Shown one piece after another: positions 17,086 to 25,897 of a stretch of DNA of 64,000 nucleotides. The DNA comes from DASSSY01 sp035708205 (GTDB lineage Bacteria > Bacteroidota > Bacteroidia > Chitinophagales > Chitinophagaceae). The position numbers were made by a program, and so were the translations under genes. The DNA lies in contig DASSSY010000002.1 in the NCBI GenBank assembly GCA_035708205.1, forward strand, positions 62,001 to 126,000. The letters run 5' to 3'. The notes under the pieces are model-generated. The model was not told the DNA's origin, made no database searches, and saw only the letters and a program-made list of their open reading frames with translations. Within the stretch, counting starts at the first letter, position 1. Every line of letters begins with the position of its first letter.

Positions 17086-17874
17086 ATGAAAAACGGATTT
17101 ATCTTATTGCCTGAAGGGAAAGCGCTCAGGCGGCCGCCCCAGGGAATAATTTCCTTAGTGCCTTCGCAAACGGAATTGCTGGCGGACCTGGGGCTGGACA
17201 ATGAAGTGATCGGGATCACAAAATTCTGTGTCCACCCGGGAGACTGGCTTCGGAGAAAACAAAAGGTGGGAGGCACCAAAAATGTTGATCTCAAAAAGAT
17301 TGCGTTGCTGCAACCCGACCTGGTCATTGCCAACAGGGAAGAGAATTTAAAAGCCCAGGTTGAAGAATTAGCGGGGCATTACCCTGTGTATGTTTCGGAT
17401 ATCCGTTCCGTGCCCGATGCCCTGGATATGATTGAAGACATCGGTTTTTTGACAAATACAGCAGACATCGCTCAACGCATCAGCGTTCAGGTCCGGCGGT
17501 CCTTTCTTGAGCTTCAGCGGCAGGGCGGGATACGGCAAAAAGTGGCCTACCTGATCTGGAAGGCGCCGTGGATGGCGGTTGGCCGGGATACCTTTATTCA
17601 TGATATCCTGTCGCTGGCCGGCTTTGAAAATGTTTTCGGGAATCAAAGCCGCTACCCGGCATTCAGCCTGGAAGCATTGGCCGAAATGCGCCCGGGGTTG
17701 ATATTCCTGTCTTCAGAACCGTACCCGTTCAAAGCGAAGCACCAGGAGGATCTGGCGGCGGTTTTTCCCGGCGCCCGGGTTATTCTGGTGGACGGCGAGC
17801 TGTTCAGCTGGTACGGTAGCCGGTTGCTTCGGACCGCTGAGTATTTAAGGCGGCTTAGGGCCCGACTACTTTAA
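17086..17874 (+). CDS. BtuF-like helical-backbone metal/cobalamin receptor lacking a signal peptide
   Basis: A 262-residue protein from the ATG at 17086. The opening IISLVPSQTELLADLGL and VIGITKFCVHP match the first lobe of BtuF/FhuD-type binding proteins. VGGTKNVDLKKIALLQPDLV is the conserved linker to the interlobe helix. The second lobe contains WMAVGRDTFIHDILSLAGFENVF and a PGLIFLSSEPYPF segment. The residues before the fold (MKNGFILLPEGKALRRPP) contain no hydrophobic export signal, so the protein is probably cytoplasmic or the start is misread. No BtuCD-type permease or ATPase lies nearby. The gene overlaps the 3' end of the convergent cysteine-cluster gene by 4 bp. Confidence 0.8.
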   Translation: MKNGFILLPEGKALRRPPQGIISLVPSQTELLADLGLDNEVIGITKFCVHPGDWLRRKQKVGGTKNVDLKKIALLQPDLVIANREENLKAQVEELAGHYPVYVSDIRSVPDALDMIEDIGFLTNTADIAQRISVQVRRSFLELQRQGGIRQKVAYLIWKAPWMAVGRDTFIHDILSLAGFENVFGNQSRYPAFSLEALAEMRPGLIFLSSEPYPFKAKHQEDLAAVFPGARVILVDGELFSWYGSRLLRTAEYLRRLRARLL

Positions 17875-18371
17875 AAATCATACTCCCCGGTAACGCGTTT
17901 TTGCAGGCGATCGATAAGCCGGAAGGTGGCCGGGCAACGGCTTAGATTTTGCAAATAGGTATCGTTATATTCATCGAAGGGCCGGCGGAAATGGTGGGGG
18001 AAGTCGGCGCAATCTTTTGGCCGGATAGCGTAGATGCTGCATTTGTCCGCTTCCAGGAAAGGACAGGGCTGGCTGCGGTTCACAATATCCTTGCTGTCCT
18101 CGTCCCGGGCCAGGTATTTTTCAAAAAAGGCTTTCGGGCTAAGCTGGAAATGAGCGGCGATGCGTTTGATGTCGGCCTGTGAATAGGTTGGGGTCATGGT
18201 TTTGCAGCAATTAGCGCATGTGGTGCAATCCGTTTCCGTCCAAACGGCGGCATCTTCTTCAGCTACCAATGCCGGAAGGTCTTCCGGTATGACGGTGTCT
18301 AATTTGGCTAAGAACTGTGTGAGCTTCTTCTTTTTCCGGCTGACCTGCCGTTCGAATTTTTGTAAATCCAT
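17871..18371 (-). CDS. YkgJ-family cysteine cluster protein
   Basis: A 166-residue protein with the cysteine pattern of the Fe-S/zinc-binding YkgJ (CxxCxxCC) family: DCTTCANCCKTMTP near residue 48, PCPFLEADKCSIYAIRPKDC near 102-121, and a final Cys near 145 in SRCPATF. The eight or so cysteines probably coordinate a metal centre; no enzymatic activity is established for the family as far as I know. The N-terminus is highly basic (RKKKK). It is convergent with the BtuF-like gene. Confidence 0.85.
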   Translation of the reverse strand: MDLQKFERQVSRKKKKLTQFLAKLDTVIPEDLPALVAEEDAAVWTETDCTTCANCCKTMTPTYSQADIKRIAAHFQLSPKAFFEKYLARDEDSKDIVNRSQPCPFLEADKCSIYAIRPKDCADFPHHFRRPFDEYNDTYLQNLSRCPATFRLIDRLQKRVTGEYDF

Positions 18372-18568
18372 TTTGAAAAACCATTAATGCCGGTTCAATT
18401 CCCTAAGGTAAAAAACTATTTTAGATTTTCTGTTTTTCGCAAGGAAAAGTGCCGGGAAATCAGGAAAAACAATAGCGGGAAAAGTAAATCCTATTTCCCG
18501 GTTCATTTCTTTATCGTAATTTCGTTCTTCACTTCTATTATCCCTTTTGGGAACGGGGTCAATATAAT

Positions 18569-20368
18569 ATGCGGGAAAAATCATCGTTAAAGCCGTTACT
18601 GGCGCTGAATAAGTTTTTTGTCAAATATAAATGGCGGCTGCTGTCCGGCATTTTTTTCGTGACCATATCCAATGTTTTTTCAGTGCTGTCCCCGGTTATT
18701 GTCCGTAATGTCCTGGACCAGGTGTACAGCAATATAGATTATTTCCATTTATTAGGCGGTACTGCCGCGTCGGGAAAAGCGTTGCACGGTTATATTTTCC
18801 GCCTGGTGCTCATCAGCGGCCTGTTATTGCTGGCCTTTGCCGTTCTGCGGGGTATTTTCATGTTTTTTATGCGGCAGACCATTATCGTGATGTCCCGGCA
18901 TATCGAATATGACCAGAAGAACCAGATTTATGACCATTACCAGCAGCTGGACACCACTTTTTACAAAAGCCATACCACGGGCGACCTCATGAGCCGCATC
19001 TCCGAAGATGTTTCCCGCGTGCGTTTTTATGTCGGCCCTTCTTTAATGTACGGCATTAACCTCATTTCCCTGATCGCCCTGGTATTGTACGCTATGATCA
19101 GGGTCAGCCCCATGCTGACGCTTTATGTTATCGCCCCTTTGCCTTTTCTGGCCGCTTCTATATTTTATGTCAATAAGATCGTCAACCGGAAAAGTGAAAA
19201 AATACAGGCGGAGCTGAGCAGTTTGACCGCCGAAGCGCAGGAATCCTATGCCGGCATCCGGGTATTGAAGTCCTTTGTCCAGGAAGAGAATGCCTTTAAG
19301 GCTTTTAGAAAAATCTCTAACCGCTACCGCAAGAGTAATATCAATCTTACGCTGACCCAATCGGTCACCTTACCGGCCATGAACCTGTTTGTCGGGCTGA
19401 GCATGGCTACCACCATACTTATCGGCGGCTGGCAGGCCGTCAACGGCAATATCACGCCGGGCAATATCGCCGAGTTCGTGCTGTATATCAATTTGCTGAT
19501 GTTCCCGTTTTCGGCCATCGGCTGGACGGCCAATATGATCCAACGGGCAGCGGTTTCCCAAAGGCGTATCAACGAGTTTCTGGACACGCGCCCGGCCATT
19601 CAAAACGCGCCGAACGCCCGGGCCGTCCATCTTGAAGGGAAAATCACCTTTGAGGATGTTTCCTTCGTTTACCCGCACACCGGTATCAAAGCGCTGAACC
19701 ATTTTTCGCTGACGATCAATCCGGGCGAAAAGGTGGCTGTGCTGGGAAAGACCGGCTCCGGGAAATCCACCCTGGTACATTTGCTGCTGCGCATGTATGA
19801 CGCGGATTCGGGCAGGGTACTGATGGATGATACGCCGATCAGGGACATTGACCTGAACAGCCTCAGGAGACAGATCAGTTACGTGCCGCAGGATGTCTTT
19901 TTGTTTTCGGATACTGTTGCGAATAATATTGGTATGGACAACGGGGAAGATGAATCCGCCATCCGTGTCGCCGCCCGGAAAGCGGCTATTGAAAATGAAA
20001 TCCTTGAGCTTCCGGAGGGTTTTCAAACCATTACGGGGGAGCGCGGCGTCATGTTGTCCGGCGGACAGAAGCAACGTATTTCCATTGCCCGGGCGCTCAA
20101 TAAGGACAGCGCCATCCTGATCATGGATGAAAGCCTTTCGGCCGTTGATACCCGAACGGAAAACGCTATCCAGCAAAATCTTAATGAATATTTGAAAGAT
20201 AAAACGGCCCTGGTCATCACACATCGTATTTTCAAAGGCTGGAACTTCGATAAGATCATTGTCCTGGAAGACGGCGTGATCAAAGAGCAGGGCACACATG
20301 ATGAACTGATGGCGCTCGGGGGCCATTACGCCAGGCTTTACGCCTACCAGACGCTTTCGGATGAGTAA
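18569..20368 (+). CDS. ABC transporter with fused permease and ATPase (MsbA/exporter type)
   Basis: A 599-residue half-transporter. Residues about 20-320 form the six-helix exporter domain. The coupling region contains DTTFYKSHTTGDLMSRISED, and EAQESYAGIRVLKSFVQEE is typical of the MsbA/lipid-exporter group. The nucleotide-binding domain (about 350-595) has Walker A GKTGSGKST, the ABC signature LSGGQKQRISIARAL, Walker B AILIMDES and an H-loop in LVITHRIF. It probably works as a homodimer exporting lipid or a drug. The following ABC-2 permease gene has its own promoter, so the two are not clearly one system. Confidence 0.92.
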   Translation: MREKSSLKPLLALNKFFVKYKWRLLSGIFFVTISNVFSVLSPVIVRNVLDQVYSNIDYFHLLGGTAASGKALHGYIFRLVLISGLLLLAFAVLRGIFMFFMRQTIIVMSRHIEYDQKNQIYDHYQQLDTTFYKSHTTGDLMSRISEDVSRVRFYVGPSLMYGINLISLIALVLYAMIRVSPMLTLYVIAPLPFLAASIFYVNKIVNRKSEKIQAELSSLTAEAQESYAGIRVLKSFVQEENAFKAFRKISNRYRKSNINLTLTQSVTLPAMNLFVGLSMATTILIGGWQAVNGNITPGNIAEFVLYINLLMFPFSAIGWTANMIQRAAVSQRRINEFLDTRPAIQNAPNARAVHLEGKITFEDVSFVYPHTGIKALNHFSLTINPGEKVAVLGKTGSGKSTLVHLLLRMYDADSGRVLMDDTPIRDIDLNSLRRQISYVPQDVFLFSDTVANNIGMDNGEDESAIRVAARKAAIENEILELPEGFQTITGERGVMLSGGQKQRISIARALNKDSAILIMDESLSAVDTRTENAIQQNLNEYLKDKTALVITHRIFKGWNFDKIIVLEDGVIKEQGTHDELMALGGHYARLYAYQTLSDE

Positions 20369-20402
20369 CAATTTTTTTAAATAATGTACCGCTACTCTGG
20401 TT

Positions 20403-20410
20403 TACCTTTG
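20403..20410 (+). promoter_or_regulatory. -7 element TACCTTTG upstream of the ABC-2 permease gene
   Basis: A consensus -7 element 22 bp before the ATG at 20433 and 35 bp after the stop of the upstream transporter gene. No good -33 element. Confidence 0.5.
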
Positions 20411-20432
20411 CAGCATTCCCGAGCAAAGGTAT

Positions 20433-21539
20433 ATGCAACATCAATCCTATAGCCAGTTTAAGGCTTTCAAAGCCATCACCATAGCGGCTTTGCGGTCAAT
20501 TTCCAAAAGCCCGTCTTCCGTTATCTTCACCATAGCTTTTCCGCTGATCTTTATCCTGGTTTTCGGCTTTATCGGGGGCAACGGCAGGTCCGGCATCAAC
20601 GTGGCTTTTAGCCCGGGCTCGGATACGGCGTCGCTTCTGGCAAAGCAGATTGGACAACAGGCTACTTTAAAATTCGTGCCTTACCGGGACAGCGCGGACC
20701 TGTTCAACAAGATAGAAAAAGGCAAGATCAATGTGCTGTTGGACGTGCAGGTCCCGGGGAAAGCCGGCGATGCGGCTTACCGGATAACATTGAAAGCGTT
20801 GCCGGCAGCGCTTAACCAGTCGAACCGGCTGAAGATGGAGCTGCAGCAGATCATTGCGTCGCAGGATCCGGTGGTTCATGACCGGTTGGCGCGTTTGGCC
20901 GATATCAGGCAGGCGTCCATCAATAAAAAGGAGTTTAAGACCATTGATTTTATCCTGCCCGGTCAGCTGGGCTTTGCGTTACTGGCCGCCAGCGTGTTTG
21001 GTACGGCCTTTGTTTTCTTCAGCCTGAGGCAGGGATTGGTTTTAAAGCGTTTTTTCGCGACGCCGGTTCGCCGTGAATATATCTTATTGGGCGAAGGTAC
21101 GGCCCGGATGATTTTCCAGCTCTTCGGCGCTATCCTGATCATTTTAATTGGCCGCTTTTTCCTCGGCTATACTTTAGTGCATGGCTGGATAACGGTTGTG
21201 AATATGCTCATCTTATCCGCCCTCGGTATTTTGGTATTCATGAGCTTTGGCTTTATCATTTCCGGCCTTTCCAGGAGCGAGTCTTCGATCCCGCCATTAT
21301 CTAATATTCTTACCCTCCCGCAGTTTCTCCTGGCCGGTACATTCTTCCCCGTATCCGATTTCCCCGGATGGCTGCAACCTATTTCCAAAGCCCTGCCCTT
21401 AACCTATCTCAATGACGCTTTGCGTGCAGTCGCTTTTGACGGGCAATCCCTCTGGGGCGTTAAGCTGGACCTGGCAGTGCTGTTGCTTTGGGGTATTGCG
21501 GGCTATTTTATTGCCGGAAAGCTGTTTAAATGGGAGTAG
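20433..21539 (+). CDS. ABC-2 type transporter permease
   Basis: A 368-residue membrane protein. A first membrane segment (about residues 28-48, FPLIFILVFGFIGG) is followed by an extracytoplasmic domain of about 130 residues and then five C-terminal membrane segments from about 180 to 362. The motif RREYILLGEGTARM and the LPQFLLAGTFFPVSDFPGWL segment are typical of ABC-2 permeases of the YhgE/YbhS-R type. These need a separate ATPase; the gene beside it is a fused exporter, and no stand-alone ATPase gene lies within view. The substrate is unknown. Confidence 0.85.
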   Translation: MQHQSYSQFKAFKAITIAALRSISKSPSSVIFTIAFPLIFILVFGFIGGNGRSGINVAFSPGSDTASLLAKQIGQQATLKFVPYRDSADLFNKIEKGKINVLLDVQVPGKAGDAAYRITLKALPAALNQSNRLKMELQQIIASQDPVVHDRLARLADIRQASINKKEFKTIDFILPGQLGFALLAASVFGTAFVFFSLRQGLVLKRFFATPVRREYILLGEGTARMIFQLFGAILIILIGRFFLGYTLVHGWITVVNMLILSALGILVFMSFGFIISGLSRSESSIPPLSNILTLPQFLLAGTFFPVSDFPGWLQPISKALPLTYLNDALRAVAFDGQSLWGVKLDLAVLLLWGIAGYFIAGKLFKWE

Positions 21540-21899
21540 CTTAAAAAATGGCATAAGGTTCATGTCATTTGATATGACCAATGCGTGCGAAGGATTTGCG
21601 TCTTGGAAAGCAAAAAATACTGTGGAAAACCCGGAGCAATATCTCCGTGAGGGCGGATCCCTAAGTTTTTGAAATTACGGGGCTGACAGTGCACCCGAGA
21701 TTGCCGTACAAATATGCAATAGCCGACGGGGGAGTTGGATCAGAAGGCCATACAATAGAATGGTTGGCTGTTACAGCATCCGCAGGTCGTCTTCTGGCCG
21801 CATGTTCAGGATATTCAACAATTAATGCCTTATGCCCAAAAAGCCCGGTTCGCGAACCGGGCTTTTTACTTTTTAATCTTATAAGAATGAGGCCGTTAA
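21540..21899. other. Intergenic region between convergent genes
   Basis: About 360 bp with no supported gene. A short frame of about 36 codons near 21561-21672 has no family features. A bidirectional terminator lies at 21838-21867. Confidence 0.6.
21838..21867. terminator. Bidirectional terminator (perfect 30-bp palindrome)
   Basis: AAAAAGCCCGGTTCG is followed directly by its reverse complement, giving a 15-bp arm with A/T tails on both sides. It can end transcripts from both the ABC-2 permease gene and the minus-strand lipoprotein gene. Confidence 0.85.
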
Positions 21900-22949
21900 T
21901 TAATAAATGGCCACATATTTTTGTTTCCATACACCGGAAGTCAGCTGATACCAGGTCTGCCCGTGGTTTTCGCTGCGGTATAAGCCGTCACTGGTGCCGG
22001 CATAAATATAATGCTTCACGACATTGTTCTTATAATAGTTGTCTTTTGCGGCGAAGCTGTACGCGCTGGCACCGGACAGCAGGCCTCCTGATGCTTCGGT
22101 GAAGGTACCGTTATCGGCGCGGAAGATCCCGTAAACCGCCGTGCCGACCAGCAGGGTCGTGCCTTCGGGAGTGGGGGCGATTGCGCAATAATAGGTCGTA
22201 TTGACCGGCAGGGCGCCCTGGTTATATTTCGTCCAGTGAATACCTTCGTCTTCGCTGTACCAGGCGCCGCCAACACCTTTGTGGTCGATCAGGAATAAAG
22301 TATTGTCATTTGAGGTCAGGAAATACTCCGAGTGCCCGACGGGGAAGCTGCCTTCCGTAGTGACGGGTGTCCAGGAGCCATTCAGGCCGTCTTTGATGAA
22401 CAGGACATTACCTTCATTGGAATAGGCGAACAATTTGCCGTCTTTTAAACCGGAAAAGCTACTGATGACAAAGGAAGGCGGGAGTTGGGATTCATTGGCC
22501 CATAGGCTGTCTTTCATCCAGGTTAAACCATGATCGGAACTGAACATAATGCCACTATCCTCCGTACTCGTTATATAGACGCGTTCATGCTCGGGATAGT
22601 CATAAGCCATGGTCTGCCAGGGAAATTTATTGACATGCATATAAACCGGATTAAAATCGCGGCCGCTGTTGGTGCTCAGGTGGAGGTTCTCCTTGACCAT
22701 CATCAGGTTAGCGCCTGATGTTAATAATAATTGCGGGGCATAGCCATCCGGGGGGAACACGTTTGAAAATTGTGCGCCATCATTGGTCTTGACGATGGCG
22801 CCACTACTATCCGCAGCGAAAAGGCTATAAGGGGTGCTGATAACTTTGTCATTATCAATGCCCAAAGTGTTTTCTTTTTTACAACCCAATAACGCTGCAC
22901 AAAGAAGCAATGCACTTGTAAGAATATAAGGTAAGCGTCCTTTCTGCAT
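21900..22949 (-). CDS. BNR/Asp-box beta-propeller lipoprotein
   Basis: A 349-residue lipoprotein. The signal sequence ends in a lipobox ALLGC, with Cys23 as the lipidation site. The mature protein contains propeller-type repeats with Asp-box motifs: STNSGRDF, FSSDHGLTWMKDS, YSEDEGIHWTKY and YRSENHGQTWYQL near the C-terminus. This pattern is shared by sialidase-like and Ycf48-like propellers, often used for substrate or protein binding rather than catalysis; no sialidase active-site set is visible. It is probably anchored in the outer or inner membrane facing the periplasm. It is monocistronic, with its terminator at 21838-21867. Confidence 0.8.
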   Translation of the reverse strand: MQKGRLPYILTSALLLCAALLGCKKENTLGIDNDKVISTPYSLFAADSSGAIVKTNDGAQFSNVFPPDGYAPQLLLTSGANLMMVKENLHLSTNSGRDFNPVYMHVNKFPWQTMAYDYPEHERVYITSTEDSGIMFSSDHGLTWMKDSLWANESQLPPSFVISSFSGLKDGKLFAYSNEGNVLFIKDGLNGSWTPVTTEGSFPVGHSEYFLTSNDNTLFLIDHKGVGGAWYSEDEGIHWTKYNQGALPVNTTYYCAIAPTPEGTTLLVGTAVYGIFRADNGTFTEASGGLLSGASAYSFAAKDNYYKNNVVKHYIYAGTSDGLYRSENHGQTWYQLTSGVWKQKYVAIY

Positions 22950-23081
22950 GTATCAAAAAATTTTCCTCAAGATTAAAAAAAATAATTCTTATTTCAAAGT
23001 AAAAGACGGATTAATCGCAAAAAGGGTTGGCGCATCTTCCGGTTTACCGTTTATTTAAGAGGTCTTTCCCTGCTATCTGCG

Positions 23082-23867
23082 TTATCTGCCCGCAAATACC
23101 GGCGCTCTTTTCTCTAAAAAGGCCCTGGCGCCTTCCTCTTTGTCCTCGGTGGCGAAGCAGGCGCCAAAGGCGTCAATCTCATGGGCCAGGCCGGTGGGGC
23201 TGACGGTTGCCGCTTCATTGACCAGGCTGATGATTTTCCCGACCGCCAGGGGGGCTTTGCTCTGGATTTTCAGCAGGATCCCTTTCGTTTTTTTCATAAG
23301 GTCTTCCGGGGCAAAGACATGGTTAACCAATCCCAGTTGCCGGGCCTCATCGGCTTTGATCATATCACCGGTCATCAGTAATTCCATGGCCTTACCTTTA
23401 CCGATCAGCTGCACCAGGCGTTGTGTGCCGCCATAGCCCGGTATAAGCCCGAGATTCACTTCCGGTTGCCCGAATTTCGCGTTTTCGGAAGCGGTTCTGA
23501 AATGACAGGCCATGGCCAGCTCGCAACCGCCGCCCAGTGAAAACCCGTTGACGGCAGCCACGATGGGCTTTGGCGCATTCTCTATCCTGGAGAACACCAG
23601 CTCCTGGCCTTTTCGGGCTAAGGCGGAGCCGCCGGCGGCATCCAGGCCCCCGAATTCGGAAATGTCTGCGCCGGCCACAAATGCCTTATCGCCGGCGCCG
23701 GTAATGACGGCGGATTTGATCGCCGGATTTTGATACACCTCGTCCAGGGCGGCGCCTAACTCTTCAATGACCACTTTATTTAAAGCGTTCATCTTGTCGG
23801 CACGGTTAATGGTAATGGTTAAAATACCGTTGTCCAATCCGGTTAAAATGCTTTGAAAATCCTGCAT
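23082..23867 (-). CDS. Enoyl-CoA hydratase/isomerase (crotonase) family protein
   Basis: A 261-residue crotonase. The oxyanion-hole motifs AFVAGADISEF (residues about 63-72) and SLGGGCELAMACHFR (about 110-124) are present. Both catalytic glutamates of hydratases are conserved at Glu116 and Glu136 (in GQPEVNLGLIPGYGGTQR). This supports hydration of trans-2-enoyl-CoA to 3-hydroxyacyl-CoA in fatty-acid oxidation or a related pathway. The length is typical. No other beta-oxidation gene is adjacent; the UbiD-type gene ends 117 bp upstream on the same strand. Confidence 0.93.
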   Translation of the reverse strand: MQDFQSILTGLDNGILTITINRADKMNALNKVVIEELGAALDEVYQNPAIKSAVITGAGDKAFVAGADISEFGGLDAAGGSALARKGQELVFSRIENAPKPIVAAVNGFSLGGGCELAMACHFRTASENAKFGQPEVNLGLIPGYGGTQRLVQLIGKGKAMELLMTGDMIKADEARQLGLVNHVFAPEDLMKKTKGILLKIQSKAPLAVGKIISLVNEAATVSPTGLAHEIDAFGACFATEDKEEGARAFLEKRAPVFAGR

Positions 23868-23984
23868 GATAAATTTATTATGGATCCAGTTTTATAATGA
23901 TACAAATTGCCTCTGGCCGGGGCTCGCGAGGAGGCTCAAAAGTACATTAATTTTCCTGTTCCAGGAAAAACGACATGGCCGGCG

Positions 23985-25823
23985 CTATTGCCGGTAAGCA
24001 TGCAGGCTGCCGCCCTTTTCAAAAAGCCGGTCGATTTTCTGCTCCACTTCCGGCGATTTGATGAGTTCCGGCGCGTGATGCGGCTTTTTGCGCGCGTCAA
24101 TGATCAATGAATGGTGGCAGCCCCAATGCTTATGGTCCGTAAAGCTGTCCACACCATAAATATCAAATGCGGGATCGCTCCTGGTATATGTTACCCATAA
24201 GTAATTTTTAAAATCGGCGGCCAGGAAGGCGGCGTCATCCGTGATGACGATCAGCGGAATACCGTCCAGCTCATCCTCTTCAGCGGTCACGATCAGCATA
24301 TCGCTTAACGCTTCCAGCTCCATCTTTGCCTTATCATAGTCTTTGAATGCCGGTGCCTGAAGCGCCAGGACTCCCGGCATGATCATCCTGGGAGTCCCGA
24401 AATATTGCAATTCCTTAAAAAATAAAGGGATTTCTTTGCCCAGCTCACGCCTTGCCTCGCCACAGGCCGCCAGCACGACTTTGCTTCCCTGGTTGAGCGC
24501 TCCGCCCGAGTAATCCAGGGTGTCGATGGTGGTCTTGGTCTGGAAATGCACGTCCCGGCGCCAGTCAATGCGCTCTAGGACATATTGCATAAATGAAGGT
24601 ACATCATTGACGGACAGGTGCCCGGAGCTGTCGGCCGCTATCCACAGGAATTTAGCTAAGCTCAATTGCCCGGTCCCCAGGAGCCGGTTGGCGATAGTCA
24701 GCAGCTCTGCAGGCTGCTGCTGCGGCAGGTAAGGGGTGTAACGTTCACTGCCGATGGCCAAAAGCAGGGGATGCACACCGGCTTCGTCAACGGCGTTCAG
24801 GGCCTTCAGCCCCGGGATCTCTTTTTTTAAGGCGTTGCCGGTCAGCTCATGAATGAAAGCGCCGAAGGTGGAATCTTCCTGTGGAGGCCTGCCAACGACC
24901 GTAAAATTCCAAATGCCATGTGGTTTGGCATAAACTTTATGGACTTTGAGAACAGGGAAGGGGTGCCTTAAGCTGTAATAGCCCAGATGATCGCCGAAGG
25001 GGCCTTCCGGTTTCAACAGGTCCGGTATAATCGTACCGGTAATCACGAAGTCGGCGTCATTGCTGACCGCAAAGCCATCGGCATCATAGCTGTAACGGAA
25101 ACGCCTGCCGCCTAGAATACCGGCAAAAACGGCTTCGCTGATGCCTTCGGGCAAGGGCATGACCGCGGAAAGCGTGTGCGCCGGAGGCCCTCCCACAAAG
25201 ATGCTCACTTTCAACGGTTTGCCCAGCGCCATGGCTTTGGCCTGGTGCACGCCGATGCCCCGGTGGATCTGATAATGCAGGCCGGTTTCTTCGCCGGGCA
25301 GGTAATCATTTCCTGAAAGCTGGATGCGATACATCCCTATATTTGCCCGCATGATCCCGGGTGAGGTCACGTCTTCCGAATAGACCTGTGGCAGCGTTAC
25401 AAAAGCGCCGCCATCATTCTGCCAGTGCCTGATCTGTGGCAGGTCCGGGAGCTTTATCTCTTTAAATCCCGCGAAATTTCTTTTAGAAGGTAACGCTTTA
25501 AAGGCGTTCATGGCTAAAGGCAAATGCCTTACCGGCTGCTTCAATGCTTTCAGGGGATTATTGCTCAATGCCAGCAGTTGCCGGATCTTTTCTTTTGAAT
25601 CGCGGAAAATAAAATGGCAACGCTCCAGTGTGCCAAAAATATTGGATGCGGCCTGATAACGACTGCCCTTCACCTTTTCAAATAAAAGCGCGGGCCCTCC
25701 TGCCTCGTGTATCCGCAAATGGACGGCAGCCATTTCCAGGTCGGGATCGATCACTTCTTTTACACGCGCTAATTGCCCGGTTCGTTCCAGCTCATTGAGG
25801 CATTCTTTCAGGTTGGCATACAT
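23985..25823 (-). CDS. UbiD-family (prenylated-FMN) decarboxylase
   Basis: A 612-residue protein of the normal length for the UbiD group. Motifs in order: GGPALLFEKVKGS near residue 42, the active-site region SGNDYLPGEETGLHYQIHRGIGVH (shortened family block about 170-193), FVGGPPAHTLSAVMPLPEGISE near 210, PEGPFGDHLGYYS near 275, and GRPPQEDSTFGAFIHEL near 315. Such enzymes decarboxylate aromatic or alpha,beta-unsaturated acids using prenylated FMN made by UbiX. In quinone pathways they act on the carboxylated ring. Since this phylum uses menaquinone, a role in menaquinone synthesis is possible but not shown here. No UbiX gene is nearby. A terminator-like hairpin lies just upstream of the start. 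Confidence 0.88.
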   Translation of the reverse strand: MYANLKECLNELERTGQLARVKEVIDPDLEMAAVHLRIHEAGGPALLFEKVKGSRYQAASNIFGTLERCHFIFRDSKEKIRQLLALSNNPLKALKQPVRHLPLAMNAFKALPSKRNFAGFKEIKLPDLPQIRHWQNDGGAFVTLPQVYSEDVTSPGIMRANIGMYRIQLSGNDYLPGEETGLHYQIHRGIGVHQAKAMALGKPLKVSIFVGGPPAHTLSAVMPLPEGISEAVFAGILGGRRFRYSYDADGFAVSNDADFVITGTIIPDLLKPEGPFGDHLGYYSLRHPFPVLKVHKVYAKPHGIWNFTVVGRPPQEDSTFGAFIHELTGNALKKEIPGLKALNAVDEAGVHPLLLAIGSERYTPYLPQQQPAELLTIANRLLGTGQLSLAKFLWIAADSSGHLSVNDVPSFMQYVLERIDWRRDVHFQTKTTIDTLDYSGGALNQGSKVVLAACGEARRELGKEIPLFFKELQYFGTPRMIMPGVLALQAPAFKDYDKAKMELEALSDMLIVTAEEDELDGIPLIVITDDAAFLAADFKNYLWVTYTRSDPAFDIYGVDSFTDHKHWGCHHSLIIDARKKPHHAPELIKSPEVEQKIDRLFEKGGSLHAYRQ

Positions 25824-25835
25824 TGTTTTCCTGTT

Positions 25836-25866
25836 TTTTTTAAAAAAGGAAGCTTTTCGGCTTCCT
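25836..25866 (-). terminator. Terminator or attenuator between saccharopine dehydrogenase-like and UbiD genes
   Basis: On the minus strand AGGAAGC (25866-25860), a 6-nt loop and GCTTCCT (25853-25847) are followed by a run of T residues. It ends the upstream gene (stop at 25898), but it also lies between a possible promoter at 25884-25877 and the UbiD start at 25823. Confidence 0.6.
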
Positions 25867-25876
25867 CAGGTATGGT

Positions 25877-25884
25877 CAAAGTTA
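25877..25884 (-). promoter_or_regulatory. Possible -7 element TAACTTTG for the UbiD gene
   Basis: Matches TAnnTTTG on the minus strand; the -33 position is poor. If real, the transcript would begin upstream of the terminator hairpin at 25866-25836. Confidence 0.35.
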
Positions 25885-25897
25885 AGCTTTCGGCGCA

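Noticed and set aside
19370..20371. 333-codon open frame antisense to the ABC exporter gene
   Set aside because: The plus-strand gene has all ABC transporter motifs; the antisense product resembles no family.
21561..21672. Short frame of about 36 codons after the ABC-2 permease gene
   Set aside because: No promoter, no domain features and no support beyond an ATG and a stop.
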